Positions 11,013 to 23,450 of a stretch of 64,000 bases of DNA are shown here, in pieces. The DNA comes from Symbiodinium natans. Lineage: Eukaryota; Sar; Dinophyceae; Suessiales; Symbiodiniaceae. The position numbers and the translations under genes were made by a program. The notes under the pieces were generated by a model. That model did no database searches. It was not told the origin of the DNA and was given only the letters and a program-made list of their open reading frames with translations. Numbering within the stretch: position 1 is the stretch's first letter; each line of letters starts with the position of its first letter. Location: the NCBI GenBank assembly GCA_905221605.1, contig CAJNDS010000011.1, positions 192,561-256,560 of the forward strand, in the 5' to 3' direction.

Positions 11013-13970
11013 TAGTTTCTATTTTCCGTCATTTCGGTTGTCAAACCTTTTCTTAAGCGCTCACGAGCTGTATGACCCCACAGAGTCACAAGGATGCTTG
11101 GCAGAACGACCTTGAATGTATGTTCAGAGATGCTTTGTGAAGAGAGACTGACAACAAGTTCGGCGACCCTTTCCAATCCCGGTGAACTTTCGGCCACTGA
11201 GATGCAGACCTTTGTGATTGTCCAAATTCTGTTCCATGAGTCTGCTTTTGCATGAAAATGCTAATATCGGACTGTGATCTTTGTCACCTTTTGATTGGTT
11301 GACTGAGGCTGAGATCGCCATGTATGTCTCGCATCAGTTGAGGTGTGGCTCACACGAGCTGACTTTGCCCCTCCGCCGTTGAGAGCCCCAATTTGTTCCA
11401 TCAGCTCAGTGGGAGTGGCCTTGAGCTGTCGGGACTCCCGTGGACGCGCAGCTTCCTTTTGCGGCCAGTTTTGCGCCGGTCGCCTTCGCAAGCGACGAAG
11501 TTTACGTCCACCCGGAGCGTTGTTGTTCGGAACAAAGGGGACCTTGCAGACCCGATAAGGAAACACCCTGGCCAAGCTGTGGCCAGTCCAGTTGCCTGAC
11601 TTGCAGTTCTCTACGGTTTCCACCGAAGCCTTCCAAGGCGAGCTTTTGGAGTGTGAGAAGTGATGCAGAACTGAAATGAAGGCCGCTTGTACGCGTCGTG
11701 TCCAACTTTTCCGGCCTTTGAGGCCTGCTTGACCAGGTTGTTACCGTGACAGCTGGGTCTCTTACCCGCGGTCCTCTCTGGAGCCTGCGGTACTGGAGAA
11801 ACATCTCCCCCCAGCGAGGCATGCATCACGTCTGCTGCCGAGTGCGGCGCCCCCTGCGCCTGCAGAGTCCTTCCTACGCAAGGTACACGGCCCATAATGA
11901 AGCAGACTCAGCTACCATGAGCGGCTGTGCCTTGGCTTTGCAGTGGCAGCCCTGCGTTGCCCACCATGGCTCATATGGGAGATGTTTATAAAGACCCCGT
12001 GTGATTCCGTGTCGGTTGGCTGTGCCCCGTAGTCTGAGGAGTTAAGCCGGGCATGGGCCTACCATACGAATCAAGTTTAACGATAAGGCGGGGTGGCGCA
12101 TCTAGAATGTGCTCGAGCAGATGAAGTGGGCGCCGGCATAACCCGTGTCAGTGTCCACTAGACAGCACGATTATCAGCCTGCGGGCGACTGTAACTGTTG
12201 TGGAGTCAAATTTTTGTGGGCCCGAGTGAAGGTGACCACTCTGCACAGGCCACCGGGCCATTGATAATCCCCGATAGCTGTTGCTCGCTCGGCGTGGGCC
12301 GATGCTCTTGCAACCTGCGTCCCTCTTCACCTTCTGGGCGCAGGTGGCTTAGCAGCCTCAGAGCGCACCACCGAAGTTGCGACGCGCTCGACATGCTTTA
12401 GTCACGGCCTGCGCGCCGATGTCTTTTGCATAGGGTCGACACTGAACTAAGTGATGCACTCATCAAAGGGTGGCAAAAAGTACACCATCTACTTACATTA
12501 AACCATAGTCAGTCCTGCGGTAGGTTCAAAATGTAGCAAGCATAGAATGAGTTTTTTTCTGCACGATCTTTGGGTGTTCTACCTGGTGCCCAAGGCCGGA
12601 GCGACGGCGCATTTGGGCACCAACTTTGTTCCAGACGCTGCGCGCCTCACGCAGCAGCTCTGCTTTTTCCATCTTTTTCCCAAACTTAGAAGTCTCTTGG
12701 CCGATCTCGTTGGCAGGGTGAAGCGGAGACCCAGTACTTGGTCACATCACGATGCTGACCTCGTAGGCCCGGCGGCTCCTGCCCAACGGACTTTCCAGGG
12801 ATGATCTTGGAGTAGGGGGGCCAGTGGGGGTTTGTCAGTGCCTCTCCCTGTTGTGCCATACCAGTAAACGCAGGGCGGATGGCATAAGTGAGTCAGCGCA
12901 AGGGAAGCCTGATTGTGTGCCTCGGCCTGCTGGCGCCCGCCAGAACCCCCGGGCAGGGCCACATGGCGGCCTCCGGCGCCCGACCGCCTGAGCCTGAAAC
13001 TGCATCGGGAGGCGTGGCGTGCCCCTGCAAGCCGGGTAAGATGGCATCGCGGAAGCGGAACGTCACTCAGCTGTTAGCAACCCAACCCACACAGGCTGGG
13101 ATACTCTCCTCCAGCCCCTCCCGCGCCCTCGCACCCTCGAGGCAGGCCCTCCACCCGCTGAAAATGCAGGGCTTGGCACTCCTGTTTTAGGACGCAGCCC
13201 ATGAGACCCTGAGATCCAAGTCTGCAGATGGCAATGCTGGCAAAATCTGCACTGTTCTCATGCGAATCTCATCCTATGCTGTGGATCCTTCAGCACATTC
13301 TCCGAGACCACCTGCCACACTGCTATTCTCAATTTTGGCTTCAGTGGCCAACCGTGACCTGCCACAGCTACACCCGGCGCGATAGGTTTGGTGTCGGGCA
13401 CAAAGGCTCGCGAGGTGACCCCGGGCTGATCCTGGAGCTCTGCCTGTCTAGACACATGAGCAGATGGCATTTTCTGGGCAACCCATATGCTCTCACTGCG
13501 GCTTTTGCATGCAGCGCTACATGACCGGTCTCGCTGACATCCACCCTTCGGCTTCGTGCTTGTAACGGGGCGATGCTCCTCCCTTCCACGCTCATCAATG
13601 TCGCTTCAGCTCGGCGGCAGCTGTAAGCCCTGGCGACGAGAGTGGCGATCCAGCAGGCATCCATCAATGCACGCAGTGGGTCTCCGCAGGCTTGTGCCCA
13701 TCATTTGAGCGCATTGTCACAGACCCATCAGTGCCGTCGGAACTATCTTGAAGTGCAAAGCTAGGTTTCAAAGCCCGAAGGGGGCCGAAAGGGCCTTGAG
13801 ACTATGCCGCGGATCTTGAGACCAGAAAATGCAAGGTCGGGCAGCCTGGTTCCAAAGCCTCTGCGGGTGCTCACACAGTACTAGGACAGTTTCTAGGACA
13901 AACAAGCCAGCGGGCATTCCAGCCCATAATGAAGCAAAAGGATAACCGGTGGCCCCTGACTGCCGCCCGC
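11013..13970. other. About 3 kb without a recognisable gene
   Basis: I examined the frames of 60-120 residues on both strands and found no domain or exon chain. 'gttaagccgggcatgggcctacca' near 12,041 resembles text near 38,400 ('ttgtgctgggcatgggcctacca') and the 'gggcattggcctac' module at 34,715. It is probably a distant copy of the 32-38 kb repeat family. Nothing else can be said. Confidence 0.4.
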
Positions 13971-16900
13971 TTATGAAGCACCACTAAGGTACACTTGGTC
14001 TCGCTGGCAGGGAGCATGGATGCTTTGCTCACGGCGGTGCTGCGCATGTGCAACCGCTGTCCTGTGCCGGCTGGAGCTCAGGAGCTCGTTTCTATGAGGG
14101 TCGGCAGGCGCACGGCGCGGAATTCAAATTCGCCGAGGTGCAGTGTGGGCTCCAAAGTCCAAAGCGTTCCATGCACACCAAGTCCCGCAAGAACTTCGAC
14201 GGCTGTTGTCCGAATTGTTTGATGCAGTGTGGAATGATAGAAGACATGAGCCTCCTGTCACCAGCTAAAGTGTTCAAACACATGTCAGACGAGCAGCGCT
14301 CAGCGTGCGCCAGAAGTGCTGGGTTTTCTCGACCCGCCTAGTTCTTGCCACTGAAGCATGGGGTCTGTTTGACTGCTTGCCGCTTGCTGCAATGTTCGCA
14401 CCCTCGGTTGTGTTCTCAATCAGTGGGACTTAAACACCGACCCAGTCTTAGGGCAGTCAGTGCTGCGTTTGTGGTTTTACGAGTGCCACAGCTTGCCGTG
14501 ACCTCCAACATCAGACGGCGCCGCAGATCGTTGAGTCGCAGATCGTTGGATGCGCGTGAGCTGCAGTCAGGCAGCTCAGAAGATCACAGCTGCGTAATGA
14601 TAATCACGTCGTATGGAAGTGATGCCAGAGGCCCGTGAACGCTGCCCAACGTGGGCTGCGCTGCGAAGTCCAAAGCGTTCCATGCACGCCAAGATTCGCA
14701 ACAGCTTCGAGGGTTGTTTTTTCGATGAAGTGCGGAATGGTTCAAGACATGAGCTTCCTGTCACCAGCTAAAGTGTTCAAACACATGTCAGACGAGCAGT
14801 GCCCAGCGTGCGCTAAAAGTGCTGGCCCCTCTCGACCTACACAACTCTTGTCGCTGAAGCCTCGGTTCTGTTTGACTGCTTGCCGCTTGCTGCCATGTTG
14901 GCACCCTCCGTTGTGTTCTGAATCAGCGGGGCTTAAACACCGGCCCGGTCTCATGGCAATGCGTGCTGCGTTTCTGGATGCGCCTAGAGTGCTAGAGCTT
15001 GACGTGTCCTCCAACCTCAGACGACGCTGCAGGTCGTTGGAGCTGAGTGAGCCAGGCAGCTCAGAGGATCACAGCTACATAGCGACAATCATTTTGCATG
15101 CAAGTGAAGCCAGAGGCCATTGACTCAGTGAACGCTGCCCCCACCCCCACTCATCAAGTTGCCTAAGCTCGGCGTCCTCTTCCAGGGTGCTGGCTCTTGG
15201 AAGAGCGTGCGCTGATTTGAGTCTGGTCGCGCACGGGGGCCATATACCTGAAGACAAACATGGTCCAACTGGATGAGTTGGTGGCTACACAGCGGCTCCT
15301 GCACAGGTATGCTTTGCAGATTCAGGGCCAAGGGCCTCTTCAGTTTTCAGCTCACATTCAAGGCCAGCAGCTTGGTTGGAAGCAGGTTAAACTTGGAGAA
15401 GCTATCATGATGCAGCATCACTAAAGTGCACTTGGTCTCGCTGGCAGGGAGCATGGATGCTGCGTGCATAGCATGCCGATGCTGCACATGTGCAACCGCT
15501 GTCCTGTCCCGCTTGGAGCTCAGGAGCTCGTTCTAAGATTCTACGAGGGTCGGCAGTTTAAATTCGCTGCCGCGCAATGTGGGCTCCAAAGTCCAAAGCG
15601 TTCCATGCACCCCAAGTTCCGCAAAAACTTCGACGGCTGTTTTCCGATGAAGCGTGGAATGGTTCGACATGAGCCTCTGTTGCCAACGAACATTAGCACA
15701 TGTCGGGCGAGCACCCAGCGTGCGCTAGAAGTGCTGGCCCCTCTCAACCCACCTAGCTCTTGCCACTGCAGCATGGGGTCTGTTTGCCGCTTGCTGCAAT
15801 GTTCGCACCCTCGGTTGTGTTCTCAAGGGACATCAAGGGACTTAAACACCGGCCGAGTCTCAGGGCAGTCCGTGCGGCGTTTGTGGATGCGCCCGGAGTG
15901 CTAGAGCTTGCGGTGTTGCCCACCAACATCAGACGGCGCTGCAGATCGTTGGAGGTGTGCGAGCTGCGGTCAGGCCGCTCAGAAGATCACAGCTGCATGA
16001 CGAATGCTCTTACTTACATTTCTTGTCCTCCTCGGCTACAGCGAACTCCATCGTCTGAATGCACCGGCATTCTTGCCAATGCTTCCATTTAACTATGACA
16101 GGCGGATGCAGGACGCTCAGCACATGCCAGGGTCCAACTTCCAACTGCAAGCTAAAGGACCGCCCAGGTTCAGATAGTAGACCGGTCAACTTGGTGGACA
16201 AGCAGAGCCCGCGTGGATGAGCTGGCTGCTGCCCAGCTGCGGCAGCGGTTTGCGGATACATCAGTGCTGATTGTATATTGGGTTTGCGGATGCGCCTAGA
16301 GTGCCAGAGCTGGCCGTGACCTCCAACATCAGACGGAGCATCAGCCCGTTGAGCCGCAGATCGTTGCATGCGCCTGAACTGTCGCCAGGAAGCTCAGAGG
16401 ATCACAGCTACATGACGAATGCGCCAACGCCAAAACCCCCCTCCATTCAAGTAAGCAAGGGGTGGATGCGAATGTTAGGCCCTGTAAAGCGCTGGGAACA
16501 CCTGAGAAGCGACACCCCTAAGTCAATGAACCGTTGCGGTGGGCTACAACCTTGAAATTTCCCAAAGCAGCACCTGCAGACATCTAGCATGCATAGCTGA
16601 TGCTAAAACCCTGTAAAGCGATGGGAACTCTTGAAAAGCGACACCCCTCTTGTTGCGTCCATGAGCACCTCCAGCCGGTTTTGGCAGTCGCTCACATGGC
16701 CGCCGAACATGGCCCAACTGGATGATTTGGCTACACAGTGGCTCTCACACAGGTATGTGCTTTGCAGATTCAGGGCCAACAGCTTCTGCAGTTTTCAGCT
16801 CACATTCAGGGCCAGCAGCTTGGCCGGAAGCCCAGAACCTACGGAGACTGTCATGATGCAGCATCACTAACGTGCACCTGGTCTCGCTGGCGAGGAGCAT

Positions 16901-18296
16901 GCATGCTTCGAGCATAGCGCGACAATGCTGCACTTGTGCAGCCTCTGTCCTGTGCCGCATTTCTATGAGGGTGGCAGGCGCACGGCGCATTCCATGCAGA
17001 CGCCACGTTTCGTCTGCAAGAACCTTGGCGGTTGTTTTTCGAGTTTTTCCGACGAAGTGCGTTCGCACCCTCGGTTGTGTTCTCAATCCGTGGGATTTAA
17101 CCACCAGTTCAGTCTCAGGGCGGTCAGTGCTGCGTTTGTGGATGTGCCTAGAGTGCCAGAGCTTGCCGTGATCTCCAACATCGGACGGAGCCCCAGCCCG
17201 TCGAGCCGCAGATCGTTGGATGCTCGAGCTGCGGTGAGGCAGCTCCGAGGATCACGGCTGCATGACGAATGCGCCCGCTCATATCTCGTGTTCTTCTCGG
17301 CTACAGCGAACTCCCTCTGAATGCACCTGCATTCTTGCCAATGCTTCTTTTTGTCTATGACAGGCGGATGCAGGAAGCTCGGCACATGTTAGGATCCAAC
17401 TTCCACCTGCAAGCTAAAGGAACATTCAGATAGTAGACCGGAAGCAGAGCCCGCGTGGATGAGCCGGCTGCTGCCCAGCTGCGGCAGCGGTTTGCAGATA
17501 CATCAGTGCTGAGGCTACTGCAGAAAGGGTGAGGCCACCACGGCCAGACGTGCAAGTGGCTGCACGTGCTGAGGTACAGGCAAGATACCTTAGAGTTACA
17601 GTAGAAGTGCGACTGCAAGCTCGTAGACTGTGACATGAAAAGTTGCCACGTCCCACAAACGCCATGATTCAAGACCTGGCCCCGCTGAGCAGCATACAAT
17701 GCGCCCGCTCATATCTCTTGTCTCCCCGGCTACAGCGAACTCCCTCGTCTGAATGCACTTGCATTCTTGCCAGTGTATGACAAAGCATATGCAGGAAGCT
17801 CGGCACACAAGCTCAAGGACCACGCGGCTTCGTGAAGGGACCGGTAAACTTCAGAGCTAGTAGACCGGTAAACTTCGTAGACAAGCTGGGCCGGACGAGC
17901 TGGCTGCTGCCACAGTCAGCCTGCGAAGTGCGCTCTTCGCACGACTGCGCTGCTAGTCTTTGTAGGGTCCGCCATGTTGTAGCTTGGGCGACTGCAGCCT
18001 TTGATATAGCAGGACATAGCCCAGAGCTAAGTCCGAGTCCCTGTCGGCCTTGGGCCGGCCATCCAGTGGACAGCGGTCCAAGGAGAGGCAGCGTAGCCAA
18101 ACTACGTATTCTGAAACCCTTCCATTCTTCGACAGATGCAGCTGAAGGAGGGGACTCAGCCCTCGCATGCCGCAGCAATGCTTGGCATGGCTATTGCACC
18201 CGAATCTCGTTGCGCGCTCATTCGCCCTCTGCATCTCCAACTACCTGCTGCTGCAGGTGAAGCCGGCCAGCTTCGCAAAGTGTTTCTTGCAACGAA
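13971..18296. repeat. Superarray of diverged ~0.5-0.65-kb direct repeats
   Basis: A block from 'cacttggtctcgctggcagggagcatg' through 'ggctccaaagtccaaagcgttccatgcac' and 'gtgttctcaatc' to 'tcagaagatcacagctgc' recurs at about 13,975-14,635, 14,640-15,122 (starting inside the unit), 15,420-16,005 and, broken, 16,270-16,415 and 16,860-17,275. A second block ('ctacagcgaactcc', 'gaatgcacctgcattcttgccaatgc', 'gctgctgcccagctgcggcagcggtttgc') recurs at about 16,020-16,268, 17,283-17,515 and 17,706-17,905. Copies carry many substitutions and indels and share no intact frame. This is old, repeatedly reshuffled sequence. Confidence 0.65.
16483..16702. repeat. Dispersed repeat, copy 2 (partner at 4,521-4,732)
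   Basis: See the copy at 4,521. This copy lies inside the 14-18 kb superarray and is followed directly by the 'catggccgccgaacatggccca' block, which recurs at 18,462 and 19,741. The mosaic therefore took in material shared with the left part of the window. Confidence 0.65.
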
Positions 18297-20597
18297 CGAC
18301 AGGCCGCGCCGCCTGGCGTTGGAAGGTCTGTGTGCGTTCAAATTCCACTTGTCAGCAGGCTAAGGTGTCATTTTCTCGATTGGGCTGCAAGCAGCCTCTT
18401 GGCATCGGGCACATGGAAGAGTAGGCGTTGAGTAAGTCTGGTCGCGCACGTGGGCCGTACATGGCCGCCGAACATGGCCCAACTGGATGAGTTGGCTGCA
18501 CAGTGGCTCTCACACAGGTATGTGCTTTGCAGATTCAGGGCCAACAGCTTCTGCAGTTTTCAGCTCACATTCAGGACCAGCGGCTTGGCCGGAAGCCCAG
18601 AACCTACGGAGCCTGTCATGATGCAGCATCACTAAAGTGCACCTGGTCTCGCTGGCGAGGAGCATGCGAGCTTCGAGCATAGCGCAACAATGCTGCACAT
18701 GTGCAGCCGCTGTCCTGTGAAGGCTGGAGTTTAGGAGCTCGTTCTATTCGAGCATAGCGCGACAATGCTGCACAAGTGCAGCCGCTGTAGTTCAGGAGCT
18801 CGTTTCTATAAGGGCCGACAGGTCAGGCATGGTTCTACAAGCCGAGTGCAGCCACGAGCATTGAGCAGTTTGCTGCTCCAAGGGGTCTCCTAGACTTACA
18901 CCCCATCAGCCCCCAAAGCCCCACTCCACTCCCGTCTTGCAGGCTGTCAAAGATTTCCGGGTTTGGATGCTCCGTGGGGTCAGACCCTGATCTGTCCTGG
19001 TTGGTGCCCAGCTATCGGGAAGGGCTGCTTGTTCTTTTAGATTGCAGGCTGCAATGGAAATCTTGTGGTTTCAGCCCCCTGCATAGCCAGACGACACGCA
19101 ATGTCGCCTCCCAACTATACTGCAGCAGCTCTCTCTATCAGAAGTGTTTGTGCTGGACGGCGTTTCTGCCTGTTCACATCGCATGAGCACTGTGCTGGGT
19201 CACAGCCACAGTAAAGCCTCGCACCCAGCCCTTTTGGGGACTCCCTTCTGAAAAACTCCCAATGGGACTATCTCGCACCGACACGTGCTTTTGTAAGGGA
19301 AGAGAGATCAGTAGCAGAGACTTCCCTCGCAGCCGCTGAGTGTGCGCGTCAAAAGGGTGAAGCAGCAGAAAGACCTGCATCTTTGCGCACAAACAATCTC
19401 CAAGGTCGGCGTCCGGCCCAGTCGTTGTCATTTACCGGCTTCCTCGTGAGACTCGCAGACAGACCTGTCAAGCACCTTCTTCAAGTCAGGCCATGTAAAG
19501 GATGTGCTGCGAGACAATATGCTGCCAGGCTATAGCTTCAGGGCCCAAACGGCTTTGCATGCGGCCGGCCCTTCGAGCGACAGGCCGCGCCGCCTGGCGT
19601 TGGAAGGTCTGTGTGCGTTCAAATTCCACTTGTCAGCAGGCTAAGGTGTCATTTTCTCGATTGGGCTGCAAGCAGCCTCTTGGCATCGGGCACATGGAAG
19701 AGTAGGCGTTGAGTAAGTCTGGTCGCGCACGTGGGCCGTACATGGCCGCCGAACATGGCCCAACTGGATGAGTTGGCTGCACAGTGGCTCTCACACAGGT
19801 ATGTGCTTTGCAGATTCAGGGCCAACAGCTTCTGCAGTTCTCAGCTCACATTCAGGACCAAGGCGAGTGCAGCCACGAGCATTGAGCAGTTTGCTGCTCC
19901 AAGGGGTCCCCTAGACTTACACCCCATCAGCCCCCAAAGCCCCACTCCACTCCCATCTTGCAGGCTGTCAAAGATTTCCGGGTTTGGATGCTCCGTGGGG
20001 TCAGACCCTGATCTGTCCTGGTAGGTGCCCAGCTGTCGGGAAGGGCTGCTTGTTTTTTTAGATTGCGGGCTGCAATGGAAATCTTGTGGTTTCAGCCCCC
20101 TGCGTAGCCAGACGACACGCAATGTCGCCTCCCAACTATACTGCAGCAGCTCTCTCTATCAGAAGTGTTTGTGCTGGACGGCGTTTCTGCCTGTTCACAT
20201 CGCATGAGCACTGTGCTGGGTCACAGCCACAGTAAAGCCTCGCACCCAGCCCTTTTGGGGACTCCCTTCTGAAAAACTCCCAATGGGACTATCTCGCACC
20301 GACACGTGCTTTTGTAAGGGAAGAGAGATCAGTAGCGGAGACTTCCCTCGCAGCCGCTGAGTGTGCGCGTCAAAAGGGTGAAGCAGCAGAAAGACCTGCA
20401 TCTTTGCGCACAAACAATCTCCAAGGTCGGCGTCCGGCCCAGTCGTTGTCATTTACCGGCTTCCTCGTGAGACTCGCAGACAGACCTGTCAAGCACCTTC
20501 TTCAAGTCAGGCCATGTAAAGGATGTGCTGTGAGACAATATGCTGCCAGGCTATAGCTTCAGGGCCCAAACGGCTTTGCATGCGGCCGGCCCTGTGT
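18297..20597. repeat. Tandem duplication of a 1,281-bp unit, second copy with internal deletion
   Basis: Unit 1 runs from 18,297 to 19,577 and unit 2 from 19,578 to about 20,597. Both open at 'cgacaggccgcgccgcctgg'. The copies are almost identical over the shared parts, for example a 61-residue frame at 18,450-18,635 whose first ~40 codons recur at 19,731. Unit 2 lacks about 260 bp between 'cattcaggacca' and 'cgagtgcagccacgagc'. The deleted part in unit 1 itself contains a short direct repeat of 'gagcatagcgc(a/g)acaatgctgcac'. The duplication is much younger than the array to its left. Confidence 0.8.
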
Positions 20598-20787
20598 GAG
20601 CACCGGCGGTGCATGGTAGACAGGGCTTCATGCAGCCAAGCCCTACCTGAGAGCATCAACAAGTTTGCGTCCCTCAGCAGCCGTAGTTGGCGTGAGACTC
20701 TACCCCAGCCACATGCAGGTTGTTCTGTGTTTTTCTGGGGCAACAGACGACACCTGGTGTCGTGCCTCAAGCCTCGCCGAGCACTTT

Positions 20788-21321
20788 TCAGGGTGAAGTT
20801 GCAGCCTGCTTGTCAACTTCCATGAGCTCCAAGTTAGGTTGCACTGCCTCACGCAGATCTTCTGGTAGATGGTCCCAATGCTGTTGCAAGAGTGCTTCAA
20901 CCTTGCATTTCCACTGATCTGCGATGGTTCGCGCTGCAGGCTCAGGCTTAAACCCTGGGATCTTGTCAGGCTGTGGCCAGAGAAAACCATCTCCGAGCTC
21001 ATCTCGCACGGCGATCCACGGCTGCCGACAATTGCAGATCGGGTTGGCACCAATCCGATTCTGATATATCCATGCCCCGCAGCTGTCACAGACTCTGTAC
21101 GGCCTATGCTGTTGACCACCCCCTTCCTTAGGAGGGCGCTGGGACCTCCACCAGGGTCTATGCGATTGCCACCCTTGTTGCCTTCTATCAGCCCGCGGCA
21201 TAGCGCAAAGAGGAGAAGGATTCCTATCCCTGTGCTCTGCATTAGCCGAAATGCTCCTTGAGCCTGAAGTTGCAGCACTGCGCCCAGAAAAGTGTTGCGC
21301 AAAGCACAACTTTCCTGACAC
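20788..21321 (-). pseudogene. Retroelement-like ORF fragment with zinc-ribbon motif
   Basis: A 177-residue minus-strand frame contains VCDSCGAWIYQNRI and, twelve residues on, CNCRQPW, giving a C-x2-C...C-x-C zinc-ribbon pattern. A charged segment follows with KCKVEALLQQHWDHLPEDL. Composition and helical periodicity are protein-like, unlike nearly all other frames in this part of the window. From general knowledge, short zinc-ribbon N-terminal regions of this style occur in dinoflagellate LINE-like ORFs, but I cannot name a family. It has no neighbouring polymerase, is cut off at 21,321 and ends at the border of the duplicated DNA. I therefore read it as a relic exon or a truncated element. 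Confidence 0.35.
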
Positions 21322-21674
21322 GCTGCATCCACATTCGCCGAAGGTTCCTCAATCGAGCCGCCCTCGGCCCTGTGAAGCGGGCTTTGGCGCTTAACAATCT
21401 TTGCCCCAAAGCCTCCACTTTAAGCCCAGCAAAGTGAACAAATGCTCAATCTCAAGCCTTCTGGGTGTAGAGCTTGTAAGGTCTCTTGGGGACTTGGGAG
21501 TGGGGCGGCAAAGCCTCAACCGCCTCAACCGCCTCAACCCTATCGTCCCTGGAGTTTAAGGCTCGTGTGCACACGGCAGCGTCAGGGCTCCTTTGCAGTT
21601 GTCGCCAAAGGCTTTCCCCAAGTGTGAGCGCGCCCATCCTCCCTTAAACTTACAGCCTCTGCCCCCGCGCTGAT

Positions 21675-22880
21675 GCTGGTCTTTGCAAAGCCTGCCGGGC
21701 TGCTTGGAGGCTGCGCGGCGAACATCCAGCGCATGAATGGCTCTTCCGCCAGATGAGCAGTTTCAGAAAACGTGCCTGTAGCCAGGGGCGCATGTGAGGC
21801 GAATCCAAACGCCGCCACGCACCATGTGGTGACTGTTGAGGCTTGCGTCAAAAGAGTGAACCTGCAGAAAGACCTGCAATCATCGATACGTCTTTGCGCG
21901 CAAACACTCTCGAAGGTCGGCGTCCGGCCCAAGTCGCTGCCAACCTTGAGAAGCATTCTTGCCAACAGAGATCCGCTGAGAATAGTCTAAACAAACCCAC
22001 CCACCTGAAGTGCATGTTCAAGTCGCTCTCTGACGTCCCGGGCCGCAAGCACCGCTGTGCTGCACTGTGTGCCAAGGTGCCCCCGTGAAGGAGGCAAGAC
22101 AAGGGATCATTTTCAACTTCAGCTCAATGTCCAGGTTCGAGCAGGAGGTTTGCCTGCTTGGCATTGTGCAGTTTCAGTTGTCAAGTTGTGCACCTGCGCC
22201 TCGTGCCGTTTGTCTGGGGGCTGCGGCTGGGCAGTTGCGCACGCTGGCTTACTGGTGCTTTCAGAAGCTGCTGGCTAGCTGCAGGGCCTAAGCGGTTTTG
22301 CATGCGGCTTCATGCAGCCTCTGGGGGCTTCTGAGAGCATCAACAAGTTTGCGTCCCTCAACACGGGATGCCTGGCAGCAGCCTAAACAAGACCGCGGCT
22401 GCATGTCTGACGCGTCACTTCTGCATGTCCCTGCACGCACAGCTATAGAGCTATCAGGTTGCTTCCTCAATTGAGCAGCCCTCGGCCATGTGAAGCGTGC
22501 GTTTGGTGTGACTGCGCTGACCTGACGCTGCTGGTCTTTGCAAAGCCTGCCGGGCTGCTTGGAGGCTGCGCGGCGAACATCCAGCGCATGAATGGCTCTT
22601 CCGCCAGATGAGCAGTTTCAGAAAACGTGCCTGTAGCCAGGGGCGCGTGTGAGGCGAATCCAAGCGCCGCGCTTGTGTCAAAAGGGCGAACCTGCCGAAA
22701 GGCCTGCAGTCTTCGATACATCTTTGCGCGCAAACAATCTCGAAGGTCGGCGTCGTTGCCAAACTTGAGAAGCATTCTTGCCAACAGAGATCCGCTGGGC
22801 ATAGTCTGAGCTGAAGTGCATGTTCACGTCGCTCTCTGATGTCTCGGGCGGCAAGCACCGCTGTGCTGCACTGTGTACCA
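21675..22880. repeat. Direct duplication, copies at 21,675-22,080 and 22,530-22,880
   Basis: Both copies start 'gctggtctttgcaaagcctgcc' and share more than 150 bp almost without change through 'tgcctgtagccaggggcgc'. They then diverge by indels and meet again at 'aagcattcttgccaacagagatccgctg' and 'gctgtgctgcactgtgt'. Offset is about 855 bp. No gene is evident in either copy. Confidence 0.75.
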
Positions 22881-23450
22881 AGGTACCCGCAGTGAAGGAG
22901 GCAAGATTTTCAACTCGAGCTCGTTTTCGAGCGTAAGCCTTTTAGTGAGGCTTCAAAAGCGACAAGAAAGGCCTGCAATCTTCAGTGCAAGCAATCCCGA
23001 AGTCGGGCGTCCTGCACTCGATGCCAGCCGCTCCCAGCCTTGAGAAGAATTATTGTCAGCAAATATGCCCATCCACCGGGCAGTTGCGCTCGCTGCAGCG
23101 TGTGGGGGAGGCCTCGTACAGCACCATCGAGTGGCATCAACTGGTACGAGACTGTACTCAAGCCGCGTGCAGGTTGTTCTGTGTCTCCTGTCGGGCACCA
23201 GACGACAACTGGCGTCCCATCGCCTTCTTGGCCAGTTGGTAGCACTTGGCAGTACGAAGTCGCAGCGCGGCACGGCTTTGTGTTCCAGCACAGCAATAAA
23301 CTGCGCGCGCCTGACTCTCCATGTGTTAGTGGTGCTTCAGGAGTTAGGCTTGCGTCAAGAGGGTGCAGAACAACATGCAATCGCTTATACGCTTGTTCAT
23401 GCAACCAATCTCGAAGTCGGATATCATGCTCCACTCGTTGCGACCCTTGA

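Larger units (their letters stand above)
19347..23450. repeat. Six scattered copies of a ~100-bp repeat
   Basis: The phrase set 'gcgtcaaaagggtgaa', 'gacctgca', 'caaacaatctc(g/c)aaggtcggcgtc' recurs near 19,347-19,425, 20,368-20,446, 21,844-21,960, 22,674-22,780, 22,946-23,050 and 23,346-23,450. The first two copies are part of the 1,281-bp duplication; the others are diverged. The last four are usually followed by 'cttgagaagcattcttgccaac' or a relative. No frame is conserved. Confidence 0.6.
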
